The translations under genes were made by a program, and so were the position numbers. A DNA stretch of 55,888 nucleotides, from positions 1 to 55,888 of the forward strand of contig CALIQQ010000010.1 in NCBI GenBank assembly GCA_938043965.1, in the 5' to 3' direction. The notes under the pieces were generated by a model that made no database searches, was not told where the DNA came from, and saw only the letters and a list, made by a program, of their open reading frames with translations. This document shows, piece after piece, positions 8,460-15,609 of this stretch; positions within the stretch are counted from its first letter, which is position 1, and each line of letters starts with the position of its first letter. Origin of the DNA: an uncultured Candidatus Saccharibacteria bacterium. Lineage in GTDB: Bacteria > Patescibacteriota > Saccharimonadia > Saccharimonadales > Saccharimonadaceae.

Positions 8460-8921
8460 TTAGTAAATGTTATCTTCGTCTAATCTAGTATTACGCCTAA
8501 TGTAACGCTCTTCTGGCAAGAACTCGGCTGATAAAAACATCGTAACGGCGCGATTCATAGTGACGTCATCCATAAAGTCAGAGGATAGACAAAGGACATT
8601 GGCGTCATTATGGAGGCGACCGAGTCGGACCAACTCTGGAGTGTAACCACAAATAGCACGGATACCCTTGAAGCGGTTAGCCTGAATAGAAACCCCATGA
8701 GCAGATCCGCAGATAATAATGCCCCGAGAAGCTGGATTATTGCGAACATGGCGAGCTACACTGATTGCTGCGTCGTTAAAATCATCTTCTGGTTTCAAGG
8801 TAGCCGGCCCAAGGTCGGTGATTTCATAGATTTCTTTCACATTGGAATTACCAAGCAGGCTAAGTAGTCGCTGTTTATCAGCAAAACCTCGGTGGTCAGC
8901 GGCGAGAAAGAGGCGTGGCAT
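8460..8921 (-). CDS. rpiB: RpiB/LacAB-family sugar-phosphate isomerase
   Basis: A 153-residue RpiB-type isomerase, interconverting ribose 5-phosphate and ribulose 5-phosphate in characterised members. ADHRGF opens the protein, the cysteine loop reads ICGSAHGVSIQANRFKGIRA, and HNDANVLCL matches the family well. The loop after the cysteine differs from the common CGTGIG, so an allied substrate is possible. The start at 8921 follows AAAAGGA; an in-frame TTG six codons earlier lies inside the end of gap. The 2-base spacing from gap makes it operonic. Confidence 0.88.
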   Translation of the reverse strand: MPRLFLAADHRGFADKQRLLSLLGNSNVKEIYEITDLGPATLKPEDDFNDAAISVARHVRNNPASRGIIICGSAHGVSIQANRFKGIRAICGYTPELVRLGRLHNDANVLCLSSDFMDDVTMNRAVTMFLSAEFLPEERYIRRNTRLDEDNIY

Positions 8922-8922
8922 A

Positions 8923-9927
8923 CTATTTCCTTTTACCAAAATCTGCAGTTAATTCGACGAGTCGGTTACTATAACCCCACTCGTTATCATACCAAGCGAC
9001 AACTTTAACTAGATTGCCACCAACGACGTCAGTTAGGGCCAAGTCAACTACGCACGAGTGGCTATTGCCTCGAAAATCACAAGAGACCAGTTCCTCTTTC
9101 GTGACACCTAAAATGCCCTCATAGTACGGCTCTTTGGCAGATTTTTCAAAGACTTTATTTAGCTCCTCTTTAGTAGTGTCGCGCGAAAGTACAGCGGTAA
9201 TGTCCGAAAGTGAAACGACTGGAGTCGGCACGCGGATAGAGAGGCCATTGAACTTGTCTTTAAGTGACGGAATTGTGAGCGCAGCGGCTTTTGAGGCGCC
9301 GGTTGTAGTTGGTACAATGTTTTCTGCGGCAGCACGCGCTTCACGTAAATCCTTGGCTGGCGCATCCTGCAAGCGTTGGGAGGCAGTATAGGAATGAACC
9401 GTGGTCATCATGGCTTTCTCAATGCCAAAATTATCTTCAAGCACGCGCATAACTGGGGCAATGCAGTTGGTGGTACAGGAGGCGTTAGAGATAATGCGAT
9501 CAGAATCTTCCACGATCTCTTCATTCACGCCGAGTACGATAGTTTTAGCGCCTTCACCTTTGGCTGGAGCGGAAATTACGACTCGCTTCGCACCAGCGTC
9601 AAGATGAGCGCTAGCCTTTGCTGGGTCAGTGAAGAAACCAGTAGATTCAATCACCACATCAACGCCAAGCTTCCGCCACGGAAGTTTAGCTGGATCAGTT
9701 TCCGAAAACACTCGAATTTTAGTTTTATCGACGATAATATATTCGTCATCAAACTTCACCATACGATCATAGGTGCCGTAAGATGAATCATATTTTAAGA
9801 GATGAGCTAAAGTTTTAGTGTCAGTTAAATCATTGACCGCCACAATTTCAACATCTCGCCTCTCAAAAGCGATTTTAAACGCATTGCGACCAATGCGCCC
9901 AAAACCGTTAATTGCTATTTTAACCAT
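8923..9927 (-). CDS. gap: glyceraldehyde-3-phosphate dehydrogenase
   Basis: A 334-residue GAPDH for the phosphorylating step of glycolysis. It opens with the dinucleotide-binding NGFGRIGR, has the catalytic SNASCTTNC (Cys151) and its partner His178, and ends with the conserved WYDNEWGYSNR. The NDLTD segment after the second beta strand suggests NAD preference. TAGGAGGC lies at ideal distance from the ATG, and an extended -10 box lies upstream. It heads the operon gap-rpiB-rpe-like-PfkB. Confidence 0.97.
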   Translation of the reverse strand: MVKIAINGFGRIGRNAFKIAFERRDVEIVAVNDLTDTKTLAHLLKYDSSYGTYDRMVKFDDEYIIVDKTKIRVFSETDPAKLPWRKLGVDVVIESTGFFTDPAKASAHLDAGAKRVVISAPAKGEGAKTIVLGVNEEIVEDSDRIISNASCTTNCIAPVMRVLEDNFGIEKAMMTTVHSYTASQRLQDAPAKDLREARAAAENIVPTTTGASKAAALTIPSLKDKFNGLSIRVPTPVVSLSDITAVLSRDTTKEELNKVFEKSAKEPYYEGILGVTKEELVSCDFRGNSHSCVVDLALTDVVGGNLVKVVAWYDNEWGYSNRLVELTADFGKRK

Positions 9928-9951
9928 GTTTGCCTCCTAACTATTGTCCCT

Positions 9952-9960
9952 ATTTTAACA
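9952..9960 (-). promoter_or_regulatory. gap operon extended -10
   Basis: Minus-strand TGT-TAAAAT, with the -10 at 9952-9957, about 25 bases before the gap ATG. The -35 region is poor, as in the window's other extended -10 promoters. Confidence 0.5.
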
Positions 9961-9972
9961 TAATCGGGTTAG

Positions 9973-10098
9973 AAAATAAACAACTTCGAGCCGGGTGATG
10001 CGTTCTTAAGGACAGCGCGGGAGATTAAGAAAATTTATGAACCGTATAGTATCGATATGAACAGGGAGGCTTATACTGAAATCAAGTCGATGGATTAG
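9973..10098 (+). pseudogene. possible 3' remnant of a lost gene
   Basis: A plus-strand frame directly after a stop runs 41 codons to a TAG, with no plausible start near its beginning. The peptide (KINNFEPGDAFLRTAREIKK and on, ending EIKSMD) has a balanced, helical composition, like the C-terminus of a soluble protein rather than noise. I do not recognise the family. It lies between the gap promoter and the promoter of the next gene. It could be chance; the call is weak. Confidence 0.25.
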
Positions 10099-10129
10099 GG
10101 GTTCCAGGGGGATATTCTAGACATCTATC

Positions 10130-10158
10130 TTTACAAAAATCATAAAATGTTGTATAGT
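10130..10158 (+). promoter_or_regulatory. promoter of the unknown gene at 10209
   Basis: TTTACA (10130-10135), 17 bases, TATAGT (10153-10158). The transcript would carry a leader of about 45 bases ending in a strong AAAAGGAGGG. Confidence 0.6.
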
Positions 10159-10208
10159 AGAAGAGTCACTGGCTATGCGCCAAAATGCACATTAAAAGGA
10201 GGGATTTT

Positions 10209-10916
10209 ATGGAATTTAAGAATTTCGAGAAGGTTGTCAACGTTAGGTATTTTCTGATTGATATCGTTTTCCAGAGAAAGCCTAGCAGCGATATCTTAAG
10301 AAAGGCTAAAGGCGGGTTGGACTTGCTGGAAAAGGCAGTAAAGTTTGTTTTTAGCCAAAATTTATCCATGGTTTCATTGGATCTGGACACAGTTGCAAGT
10401 GGGATAGGAATTAAACGAAGCCAATTCACTTCGCAGGTGGTTGATCTACAGGTACTCGCAAGTAGGACATATGACGGGACCTTTGATGCCCCAAAGATAA
10501 TGAGTGCCGAGAGGCTTTTTTACATACTCATCACCATATTCGTTGCTGAATATGGCAGAGTATCTGACAAGGCTTCGGAATATAGCGTCATGACCAATAT
10601 TGACAACATATTCGATATCAACTCGATCTGTAATGCAGAGGATATCCGAGTTTGGGTAGTTTTAGTTGACTACTTCATCTACTGTCTAGATGAAGGCGAT
10701 ATTAAAATTTCGCAATTCATCAAAAGACAGGCACGAGGTATGTCTTGTCGCAAGATCAAAGATTTTCTATTAAAGCAGTGTTGGTACCATGACCAGCCTG
10801 CTGCATCCAATCTATCTTCGATGCTTTTCTCTGCTTTTGGTTTACCAGAAACCTTACAGGCCGGGATAAGTATTTTTAGGGAGAAAAAGAGGGAGGTGGA
10901 GCAGCGCAACGCTTGA
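10209..10916 (+). CDS. hypothetical protein
   Basis: A 235-residue soluble protein that I do not recognise. It starts at the ATG at 10209 behind AAAAGGAGGG, among the strongest ribosome-binding sites here; eight codons upstream are open but lie before that signal. It has no signal peptide and no clear membrane helix, although residues near 105-125 and 160-175 are hydrophobic. The C-terminus is charged and helical (FREKKREVEQRN). It has its own promoter and a terminator, so it is a single-gene unit, converging on rpsG. Base composition resembles its neighbours. Confidence 0.75.
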   Translation: MEFKNFEKVVNVRYFLIDIVFQRKPSSDILRKAKGGLDLLEKAVKFVFSQNLSMVSLDLDTVASGIGIKRSQFTSQVVDLQVLASRTYDGTFDAPKIMSAERLFYILITIFVAEYGRVSDKASEYSVMTNIDNIFDINSICNAEDIRVWVVLVDYFIYCLDEGDIKISQFIKRQARGMSCRKIKDFLLKQCWYHDQPAASNLSSMLFSAFGLPETLQAGISIFREKKREVEQRNA

Positions 10917-10940
10917 CGCCTTTTTATTATTCTAGCCTCC

Positions 10941-10970
10941 AAAAAGCCACCCAAAACGGGTGGCCTTTTT
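10941..10970. terminator. bidirectional terminator
   Basis: A stem of GCCACCC / GGGTGGC with a short A-rich loop, flanked by AAAAA on one side and TTTTT on the other. It can end the plus-strand unknown gene and the minus-strand rpsL-rpsG transcript. Confidence 0.88.
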
Positions 10971-10985
10971 AATGGTGCAATATAC

Positions 10986-11465
10986 TTAAGCGCGAGCAAA
11001 GTGTGCGAAGGCACGGTTTGCTTCAGCCATACGGTGACAGTCTTCTTTCTTCTTGAAGGCAGTACCGGTTTCATTGTAAGCATCAACGATCTCTAGCTCA
11101 AGACGCCTAGCAAATGGCATGCCAGAACGAGAACGAGCTGACTGAACTAGCCATGAGAAAGCGAAATGAAGTTGGCGATGACCAGAAATTGGAAATGGAA
11201 TCTGGTAGTTTGCGCCACCGACACGACGGGATTTCACCTCAAAATCTGGTGAAACATTAGCAATAGCTTTTTCGAGCACCTCAACTGGATTCTCAGATTT
11301 GAGGTCTTTAGCTGCATTTTCGATAGCAGCGTAAACTGCGCGCTCAGCAACCTGTTTTTTACCATCAAGCATAGATTTGTTAATCAAACGCTGGACCAAA
11401 ATTGATTGATATTTGCGATCTGGATGAACTTTTCTCTCAAGAGAGGTAGTAGTTTTACGTGGCAT
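10986..11465 (-). CDS. rpsG: 30S ribosomal protein uS7
   Basis: A 159-residue S7, which organises the 3' domain of 16S rRNA. It begins MPRKTTTSLERKVHPDRKY and contains the conserved LINKSMLDGKK and RRVGGANYQIPFP segments and the C-terminal HRMAEANRAFAHF. Its ATG overlaps the rpsL stop as TAATG. In many bacteria fusA and tuf would follow; here the transcript ends at the terminator at 10941. Confidence 0.97.
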   Translation of the reverse strand: MPRKTTTSLERKVHPDRKYQSILVQRLINKSMLDGKKQVAERAVYAAIENAAKDLKSENPVEVLEKAIANVSPDFEVKSRRVGGANYQIPFPISGHRQLHFAFSWLVQSARSRSGMPFARRLELEIVDAYNETGTAFKKKEDCHRMAEANRAFAHFARA

Positions 11466-11878
11466 TACTTATCCCCTTTCTTAGCACCGTATTTTGAACG
11501 GCCTTGTTTACGACCTTGAACTCCCTGAAGATCAAGGGTACCGCGGACGATGTGATAACGAACACCTGGAAGATCAGGCACACGACCACCACGGATCAAG
11601 ACCACTGCATGCTCCTGGAGGTTGTGGCCTTCGCCACCAATGTAAGCCCAAACTTCTTGACCGTTAGTAAGGCGCACACGAGCGACTTTACGAAGAGCTG
11701 AGTTTGGTTTCTTTGGAGTTTTTGTAGTAACTTTAATACAAACACCGCGTTTTAGAGGCGCAGGCTGATTGTAATGCTTAGTCTTCAAAGTGTTGACAAT
11801 TGAGCCGAGCGCAGGAGCTTTTGATTTCTTAGCTGCTCTGACGCGAGGTTTGCGAATCAACTGGTTAATAGTTGGCAT
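11465..11878 (-). CDS. rpsL: 30S ribosomal protein uS12
   Basis: A 137-residue S12 of the decoding centre. KTPKKPNSALRK keeps the first streptomycin-related lysine. The second loop reads RGGRVPDLPGVRYH, so the lysine usually before the conserved aspartate (E. coli Lys88 numbering) is proline; substitutions there in other bacteria alter streptomycin response and accuracy. The aspartate that can be methylthiolated is kept. It heads the rpsL-rpsG operon behind a leader of about 120 bases with strong secondary structure. Confidence 0.97.
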   Translation of the reverse strand: MPTINQLIRKPRVRAAKKSKAPALGSIVNTLKTKHYNQPAPLKRGVCIKVTTKTPKKPNSALRKVARVRLTNGQEVWAYIGGEGHNLQEHAVVLIRGGRVPDLPGVRYHIVRGTLDLQGVQGRKQGRSKYGAKKGDK

Positions 11879-11945
11879 ATTTTTCCTCTTAATTAACTTT
11901 TATGATGTCGTTTGCTCAGATTAAGCAAGCGACCTGTTCGCGGGT

Positions 11946-12003
11946 GGTAAGTCCGCTGTGCTAGCTTTTTACAGCAAATAAAAACTAGCGAGAAACTCTT
12001 ACC
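11946..12003 (-). promoter_or_regulatory. structured 5' leader of the rpsL-rpsG mRNA
   Basis: Read on the minus strand, GGTAAG at the predicted transcript start pairs with CTTACC (11946-11951). Inside it GCTAG-TTTTT pairs with AAAAA-G-CTAGC, a 10-bp stem with one bulged G. A further TTGCT/AGCAA hairpin lies nearer the gene. Such leaders often carry ribosomal-protein autoregulation; that role is inferred. Confidence 0.5.
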
Positions 12004-12006
12004 GGT

Positions 12007-12035
12007 ATTTTACACTATTTTGAGGATTTTGGCAA
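12007..12035 (-). promoter_or_regulatory. rpsL promoter
   Basis: TTGCCA (12030-12035), 17 bases, TAAAAT (12007-12012) on the minus strand. The predicted start, near 12000, coincides with the first paired base of the leader structure. Confidence 0.7.
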
Positions 12036-12072
12036 TATTTTGTTGCAAAGGTCCTGGACCTTAACGGTATTC

Positions 12073-12101
12073 TTGACTTTTTTGATATATTCTGTTATAA
12101 T
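12073..12101 (+). promoter_or_regulatory. near-consensus promoter, leaderless start
   Basis: TTGACT (12073-12078), 17 bases ending in TGT, then TATAAT (12096-12101). The ATG at 12108 comes 6 bases later, so the mRNA should start at or within a base or two of the start codon. Confidence 0.8.
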
Positions 12102-12107
12102 TAAAGA

Positions 12108-12539
12108 ATGAAGAAGTCGTTTGGGAAAAAAATTGTTGAACAGTATCGAGCAAATGGAAAATTAGAACTTCTACAGTATGCGTATCTAATTCTTTTTGCG
12201 GTCGTAACCATGGCGGCCGGACTAGTTGCACTAATCCATCAAGCCGTTGGCGTAGCCTTTTTAATCATCCCGCTAATTTGTCTAGTGACCTGGTCAATGA
12301 ACTTAATTGCTTGGTCGGTAGTAAAAACCGCGGTCGAGCATTTTTATCCTGAAGTATTAAATCCTGAAGTAATAAAAACACCAAAAGCAAAACGGGCTGT
12401 AAACACGCAGAGGACAACAACGGCTAGCAGAGTAGCCCGCGCGCAGAAGATAGCCAGCACGGAAAAAGTAACCAGAACACAGAAAGCTACCGACGTAAAA
12501 CCAGTTAGAACTAAATCGGCCAGCAAAAAGAAAAAATAA
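12108..12539 (+). CDS. small membrane protein with a basic tail
   Basis: A 143-residue protein of unknown function. Two hydrophobic helices lie at about residues 22-44 and 47-72. The C-terminal 55 residues are lysine-, arginine-, threonine- and alanine-rich and end in KSASKKKK, like a histone-H1-type tail that should face the cytoplasm. The promoter is close to consensus and the start codon lies at the transcript start. A terminator follows. Two other membrane proteins in this window share the basic-tail design (19680-19982 and 23855-24556). Confidence 0.72.
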   Translation: MKKSFGKKIVEQYRANGKLELLQYAYLILFAVVTMAAGLVALIHQAVGVAFLIIPLICLVTWSMNLIAWSVVKTAVEHFYPEVLNPEVIKTPKAKRAVNTQRTTTASRVARAQKIASTEKVTRTQKATDVKPVRTKSASKKKK

Positions 12540-12551
12540 CTAGATGCAAGC

Positions 12552-12579
12552 AAAAAACCGCGCCTTGACGCGGTTTTTT
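12552..12579. terminator. terminator
   Basis: AACCGCG / CGCGGTT stem with a six-base loop, preceded by an A-run and followed by TTTTTT. It ends the membrane-protein gene and could serve the minus-strand tig transcript too. Confidence 0.88.
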
Positions 12580-12661
12580 AGTTATTTTATTTTCTTGCCT
12601 CAACGAGCCAATCTTATTTTTTTACATGCTTGCCGTCTCGAGGAGGTCTTTTTATTTTATA

Positions 12662-13942
12662 CTACTTTGAGTTAGCCTCAACGAGGAAGTTCAAAGTTTT
12701 CTCGATGGTGAGACGATTTTTTATGTCCTGGCGAACATTTAAGTCCTTGAGGTTTTTCAAAGCTTCTTTTGACTTTTTATAAACTTCGCGGAGTTCGTTG
12801 ATTTTAACATCAACAATCTCGTCTTCGACAGTGATTTTCTCGTCACGAGCGAGAATTTGAAGACAGAGGCTGGCCTTAACACGTTTTTCGGCAACTTTTT
12901 TAGCTTCTTTTTCCCAATCAGCTTCAGTTTGACCGGTCTGCTTTAAGTAGTCCTCAAAACTAAAACCTTGGCGAGCCGCATTAGCCTCGATATCTTGACG
13001 AATGAGACGGAGCTGGTCTTTAATCATGATTTCTGGGGCAGAAACAGTAGACTTCTCGACGAGTTTTTCAACTAAATCGTCTTTGAATTTTTCATTAGCC
13101 TTTGCTTCATTCTGCGTTTTTAGGTTATTCTCGATGTCTGCCTTAAGGTCGGCAAGAGTCTCGAATGGACCACATTTTTTTGCAAGCTCATCATTAAGTT
13201 CTGGCTTAACTAGAGCATTAACTTGCTTTAAGAGGACATTAAAGACGGTCTTCTTACCAGCTAGATTATCTGCGTGATAATCTTTAGGGAAGGTAAGCTC
13301 GAGATCGAAACGCTCACCAGCTTCATGGCCGACAATTCCCTCTTCAAAGCCGGGGATAAACTGATGTGAACCGAGTCCGAGTTTAAAGTCTTTAGCAGCA
13401 CCACCAGCGAATTTTTCGCCGTCGAGACTACCTTCAAAATCAATCACTACTTCGTCGCCGAGTTCAGCTTTTTTCTTAGCGACTTTCGACTCGGAATAAG
13501 CTTTCTGGATATTTTCCAAAATTTCAGTCACTTCTTTTTCGGTAACTTTAGCTTCAGCTTTTTTGACGCCGAGTTTTTTATAGTCACCAAGCTTGATTTC
13601 TGGTAAAATATCAGCCTTAGCAGTATATTCAACAGTTTCACCTGGAACAAATTTCACAACTTCGACATTTGGAATCATGAGTGGAGAAGTTTCGCTCTCG
13701 TCAAAGGCTTTTGGCACTGAGGTACGAACGGCAATGTCAAGTGCAACCGAAGAGAGATCGTTTGGGTTAATGTGATTTTTAGCGATATCAAGTGGGGCCT
13801 TACCTTTACGGAAGCCTTCAACTTTAACATCTTTAATGAGGCGTTCAACTGCTTTTTTCTCAGCCTCTTTTAAATCATTCGCGTCAAGCACAACTTTAAG
13901 CTCAACGGAGGTGTCAGATATTTTCTTAGTAGTAACTTTCAT
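12662..13942 (-). CDS. tig: trigger factor
   Basis: A 426-residue ribosome-associated chaperone and peptidyl-prolyl isomerase. The N-terminal ribosome-binding domain has VEGFRKGKAPLDIA, matching the family's GFRxGKxP signature. The FKBP-like domain follows (VIDFEGSLDGEKFAGG to LTFPKDYH), then the helical C-terminal chaperone arms. I start it at the ATG at 13942: TAAAAT ends 7 bases upstream, while a TTG start 12 codons earlier would lie inside the promoter. Confidence 0.95.
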   Translation of the reverse strand: MKVTTKKISDTSVELKVVLDANDLKEAEKKAVERLIKDVKVEGFRKGKAPLDIAKNHINPNDLSSVALDIAVRTSVPKAFDESETSPLMIPNVEVVKFVPGETVEYTAKADILPEIKLGDYKKLGVKKAEAKVTEKEVTEILENIQKAYSESKVAKKKAELGDEVVIDFEGSLDGEKFAGGAAKDFKLGLGSHQFIPGFEEGIVGHEAGERFDLELTFPKDYHADNLAGKKTVFNVLLKQVNALVKPELNDELAKKCGPFETLADLKADIENNLKTQNEAKANEKFKDDLVEKLVEKSTVSAPEIMIKDQLRLIRQDIEANAARQGFSFEDYLKQTGQTEADWEKEAKKVAEKRVKASLCLQILARDEKITVEDEIVDVKINELREVYKKSKEALKNLKDLNVRQDIKNRLTIEKTLNFLVEANSK

Positions 13943-13949
13943 AAGATGA

Positions 13950-13978
13950 ATTTTAACACAAAATAAGGGGAGAATCAA
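13950..13978 (-). promoter_or_regulatory. tig promoter, leaderless start
   Basis: TTGATT (13973-13978), 17 bases ending in TGT, TAAAAT (13950-13955), then 7 bases to the ATG. Confidence 0.75.
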
Positions 13979-13986
13979 ATGTTAGC

Positions 13987-15570
13987 TTATTTAACGCCTT
14001 GGGTCTCGGTGGTACGAAGATGGCGCACCACATCAGCAAAGCTAGCGCCGAGTTTAGTTTCAGGATTAAGAAAACTGTTTGGATCAAAGGTTTGTTTAAT
14101 TTTTCGATATAACTCGTGTTCGCGAGCAGTAAATTCAGGCGTAGAGATGAGCCCTTTGACGCGGCCTTCAGAGCTGCCGCCAGCAAAAGTACCGCCACAT
14201 TCTTTTACAATCTTACCGAAGTAATGTAAGAACTGCATTGCGCGTTTACGCTCCGTGACATCAGATAGATTGAAGTCTGGACGCACCGAGTAAACTGAGG
14301 TAGCAAAAGAACCAAAAATTGGCAATTCTTGCTTCAGGACTTCCTCGACTGGCTTAAGCTTAGCGATCAGTTTTGAAAGGCCAACGCCGTTAACGGTAAA
14401 ATCATCGACCAAACTTGGGCGTTCCATTGAGCTTTCGTCGTTTAGATAACTACCGAGTAGAGTATAGATTTCGCCAAAATCATCGGAATTGATGTTATTT
14501 TCAGCAGTAATTGAGGTAGCAGTAGCACCAAGACTGAGAGCTTGGCGTAGTTTTCGATTAGCCATTAAGAAGCTGTCATTAAAGATGGCGAGGACATAGT
14601 AGCCACTGGGAAGCAGTGGCTCCAATAGGCCAAGATTTTTACCGTGTTTAGCTGCAATCTGAAAAATGCGAGTATCAAAAACTTCAAGCGTAGCTGGGGC
14701 GAGCTTCATGATTTTTTCCATATAGTCGTTGGCTTTTTCAATGGTTGGAAAAGTCGCTAAGACATGCTTGCCACGGCGAGGAATCGGTTCAACCCGCAAA
14801 ATAATTTCCGAAATAACCCCGAGAGTACCTTCGGCGCCGAAGAAGAGTGGCATCAGATCAAAGACGTTTTCATTTTTAACCTTCGTTATTGTGGAATAGC
14901 CGGCGCGCGAAACGGAGCGCTCATTAATTTTAGAGATTAAATCTTGGTTTTTACAAATAAGTTCATCTAGAGATTGGTAGATTTTTCCCTCAAATTTTTC
15001 ATTTTTTAGGGCATTTTTGAGACCATGTGGGGTATAGCTAACGGTTTGGATAAGATCACCGTTTGCCAAAACTACCTCCAAACGGTCAACGAAATAGAAA
15101 ATGCTGCCATATTTTTTAGCATAGGCGTCGGTTGGAAAAGTGGAAATAAGGCCTCCGATCGTTTGCTTCTCGTTAGTCCGAATTGGCAGGCAGAGATTAT
15201 AAGCGGCTAGGACTGCATTGAGTTTCTCCAGAGTAACGCCAGCCTGCACCCGCACCAAACGACTATGTTCGTCAACTTCGGCAATTTTGTTCAACTTTTC
15301 AGTCGAAATAATCATGCCGGTGCCAAGACAGGCGCCAGTTTTACTCTGGCCAGCGCCACGAACAGTAACTGGCAACTTAAAATCCTTGGCAGCGACATCA
15401 TTAGCAAAGCGCATTAAGAATTGGATATCGTCAGTATCATAGGGGATGGCGACTAACCGTGGTGTAATCTCAATCACACTGCGATCACGAGAATAAGCAT
15501 GCAAAATCGACGGACGGTCAAACACCTGACCGTTGATATGCTGGTTTAGATACTTGGTAATCTTATTCAA
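13987..15570 (-). CDS. FAD-binding oxidoreductase (GlcD/D-lactate dehydrogenase family)
   Basis: A 527-residue flavoprotein of the PCMH type. The N-terminal FAD-binding part includes VTVRGAGQSKTGACLGTGMIIS and the QAGVTLEKLN segment. The C-terminal half (FFGAEGTLGVISEIILRVEP to PNSFLNPETKLG) matches the FAD-linked oxidase C-domain. Relatives oxidise D-lactate, glycolate or other 2-hydroxyacids. There is no membrane anchor or iron-sulfur domain. The start is probably TTG at 15570, behind AAAGGGTGG; the first in-frame ATG is about 50 residues in and would cut the FAD fold. It lies just upstream of tig but is separated by tig's own promoter. Confidence 0.88.
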   Translation of the reverse strand: MNKITKYLNQHINGQVFDRPSILHAYSRDRSVIEITPRLVAIPYDTDDIQFLMRFANDVAAKDFKLPVTVRGAGQSKTGACLGTGMIISTEKLNKIAEVDEHSRLVRVQAGVTLEKLNAVLAAYNLCLPIRTNEKQTIGGLISTFPTDAYAKKYGSIFYFVDRLEVVLANGDLIQTVSYTPHGLKNALKNEKFEGKIYQSLDELICKNQDLISKINERSVSRAGYSTITKVKNENVFDLMPLFFGAEGTLGVISEIILRVEPIPRRGKHVLATFPTIEKANDYMEKIMKLAPATLEVFDTRIFQIAAKHGKNLGLLEPLLPSGYYVLAIFNDSFLMANRKLRQALSLGATATSITAENNINSDDFGEIYTLLGSYLNDESSMERPSLVDDFTVNGVGLSKLIAKLKPVEEVLKQELPIFGSFATSVYSVRPDFNLSDVTERKRAMQFLHYFGKIVKECGGTFAGGSSEGRVKGLISTPEFTAREHELYRKIKQTFDPNSFLNPETKLGASFADVVRHLRTTETQGVK

Positions 15571-15594
15571 TTTCCACCCTTTATTACTTATTTT

Positions 15595-15603
15595 AGTTTA
15601 GCA
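15595..15603 (-). promoter_or_regulatory. extended -10 for the FAD oxidoreductase
   Basis: Minus-strand TGC-TAAACT, with the -10 at 15595-15600, about 24 bases before the TTG start. Confidence 0.4.
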
Positions 15604-15609
15604 TAAACA

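Noticed and set aside
13943..13978. Longer trigger factor from a TTG
   Set aside because: The added codons are the promoter itself (TTGATT to TAAAAT).
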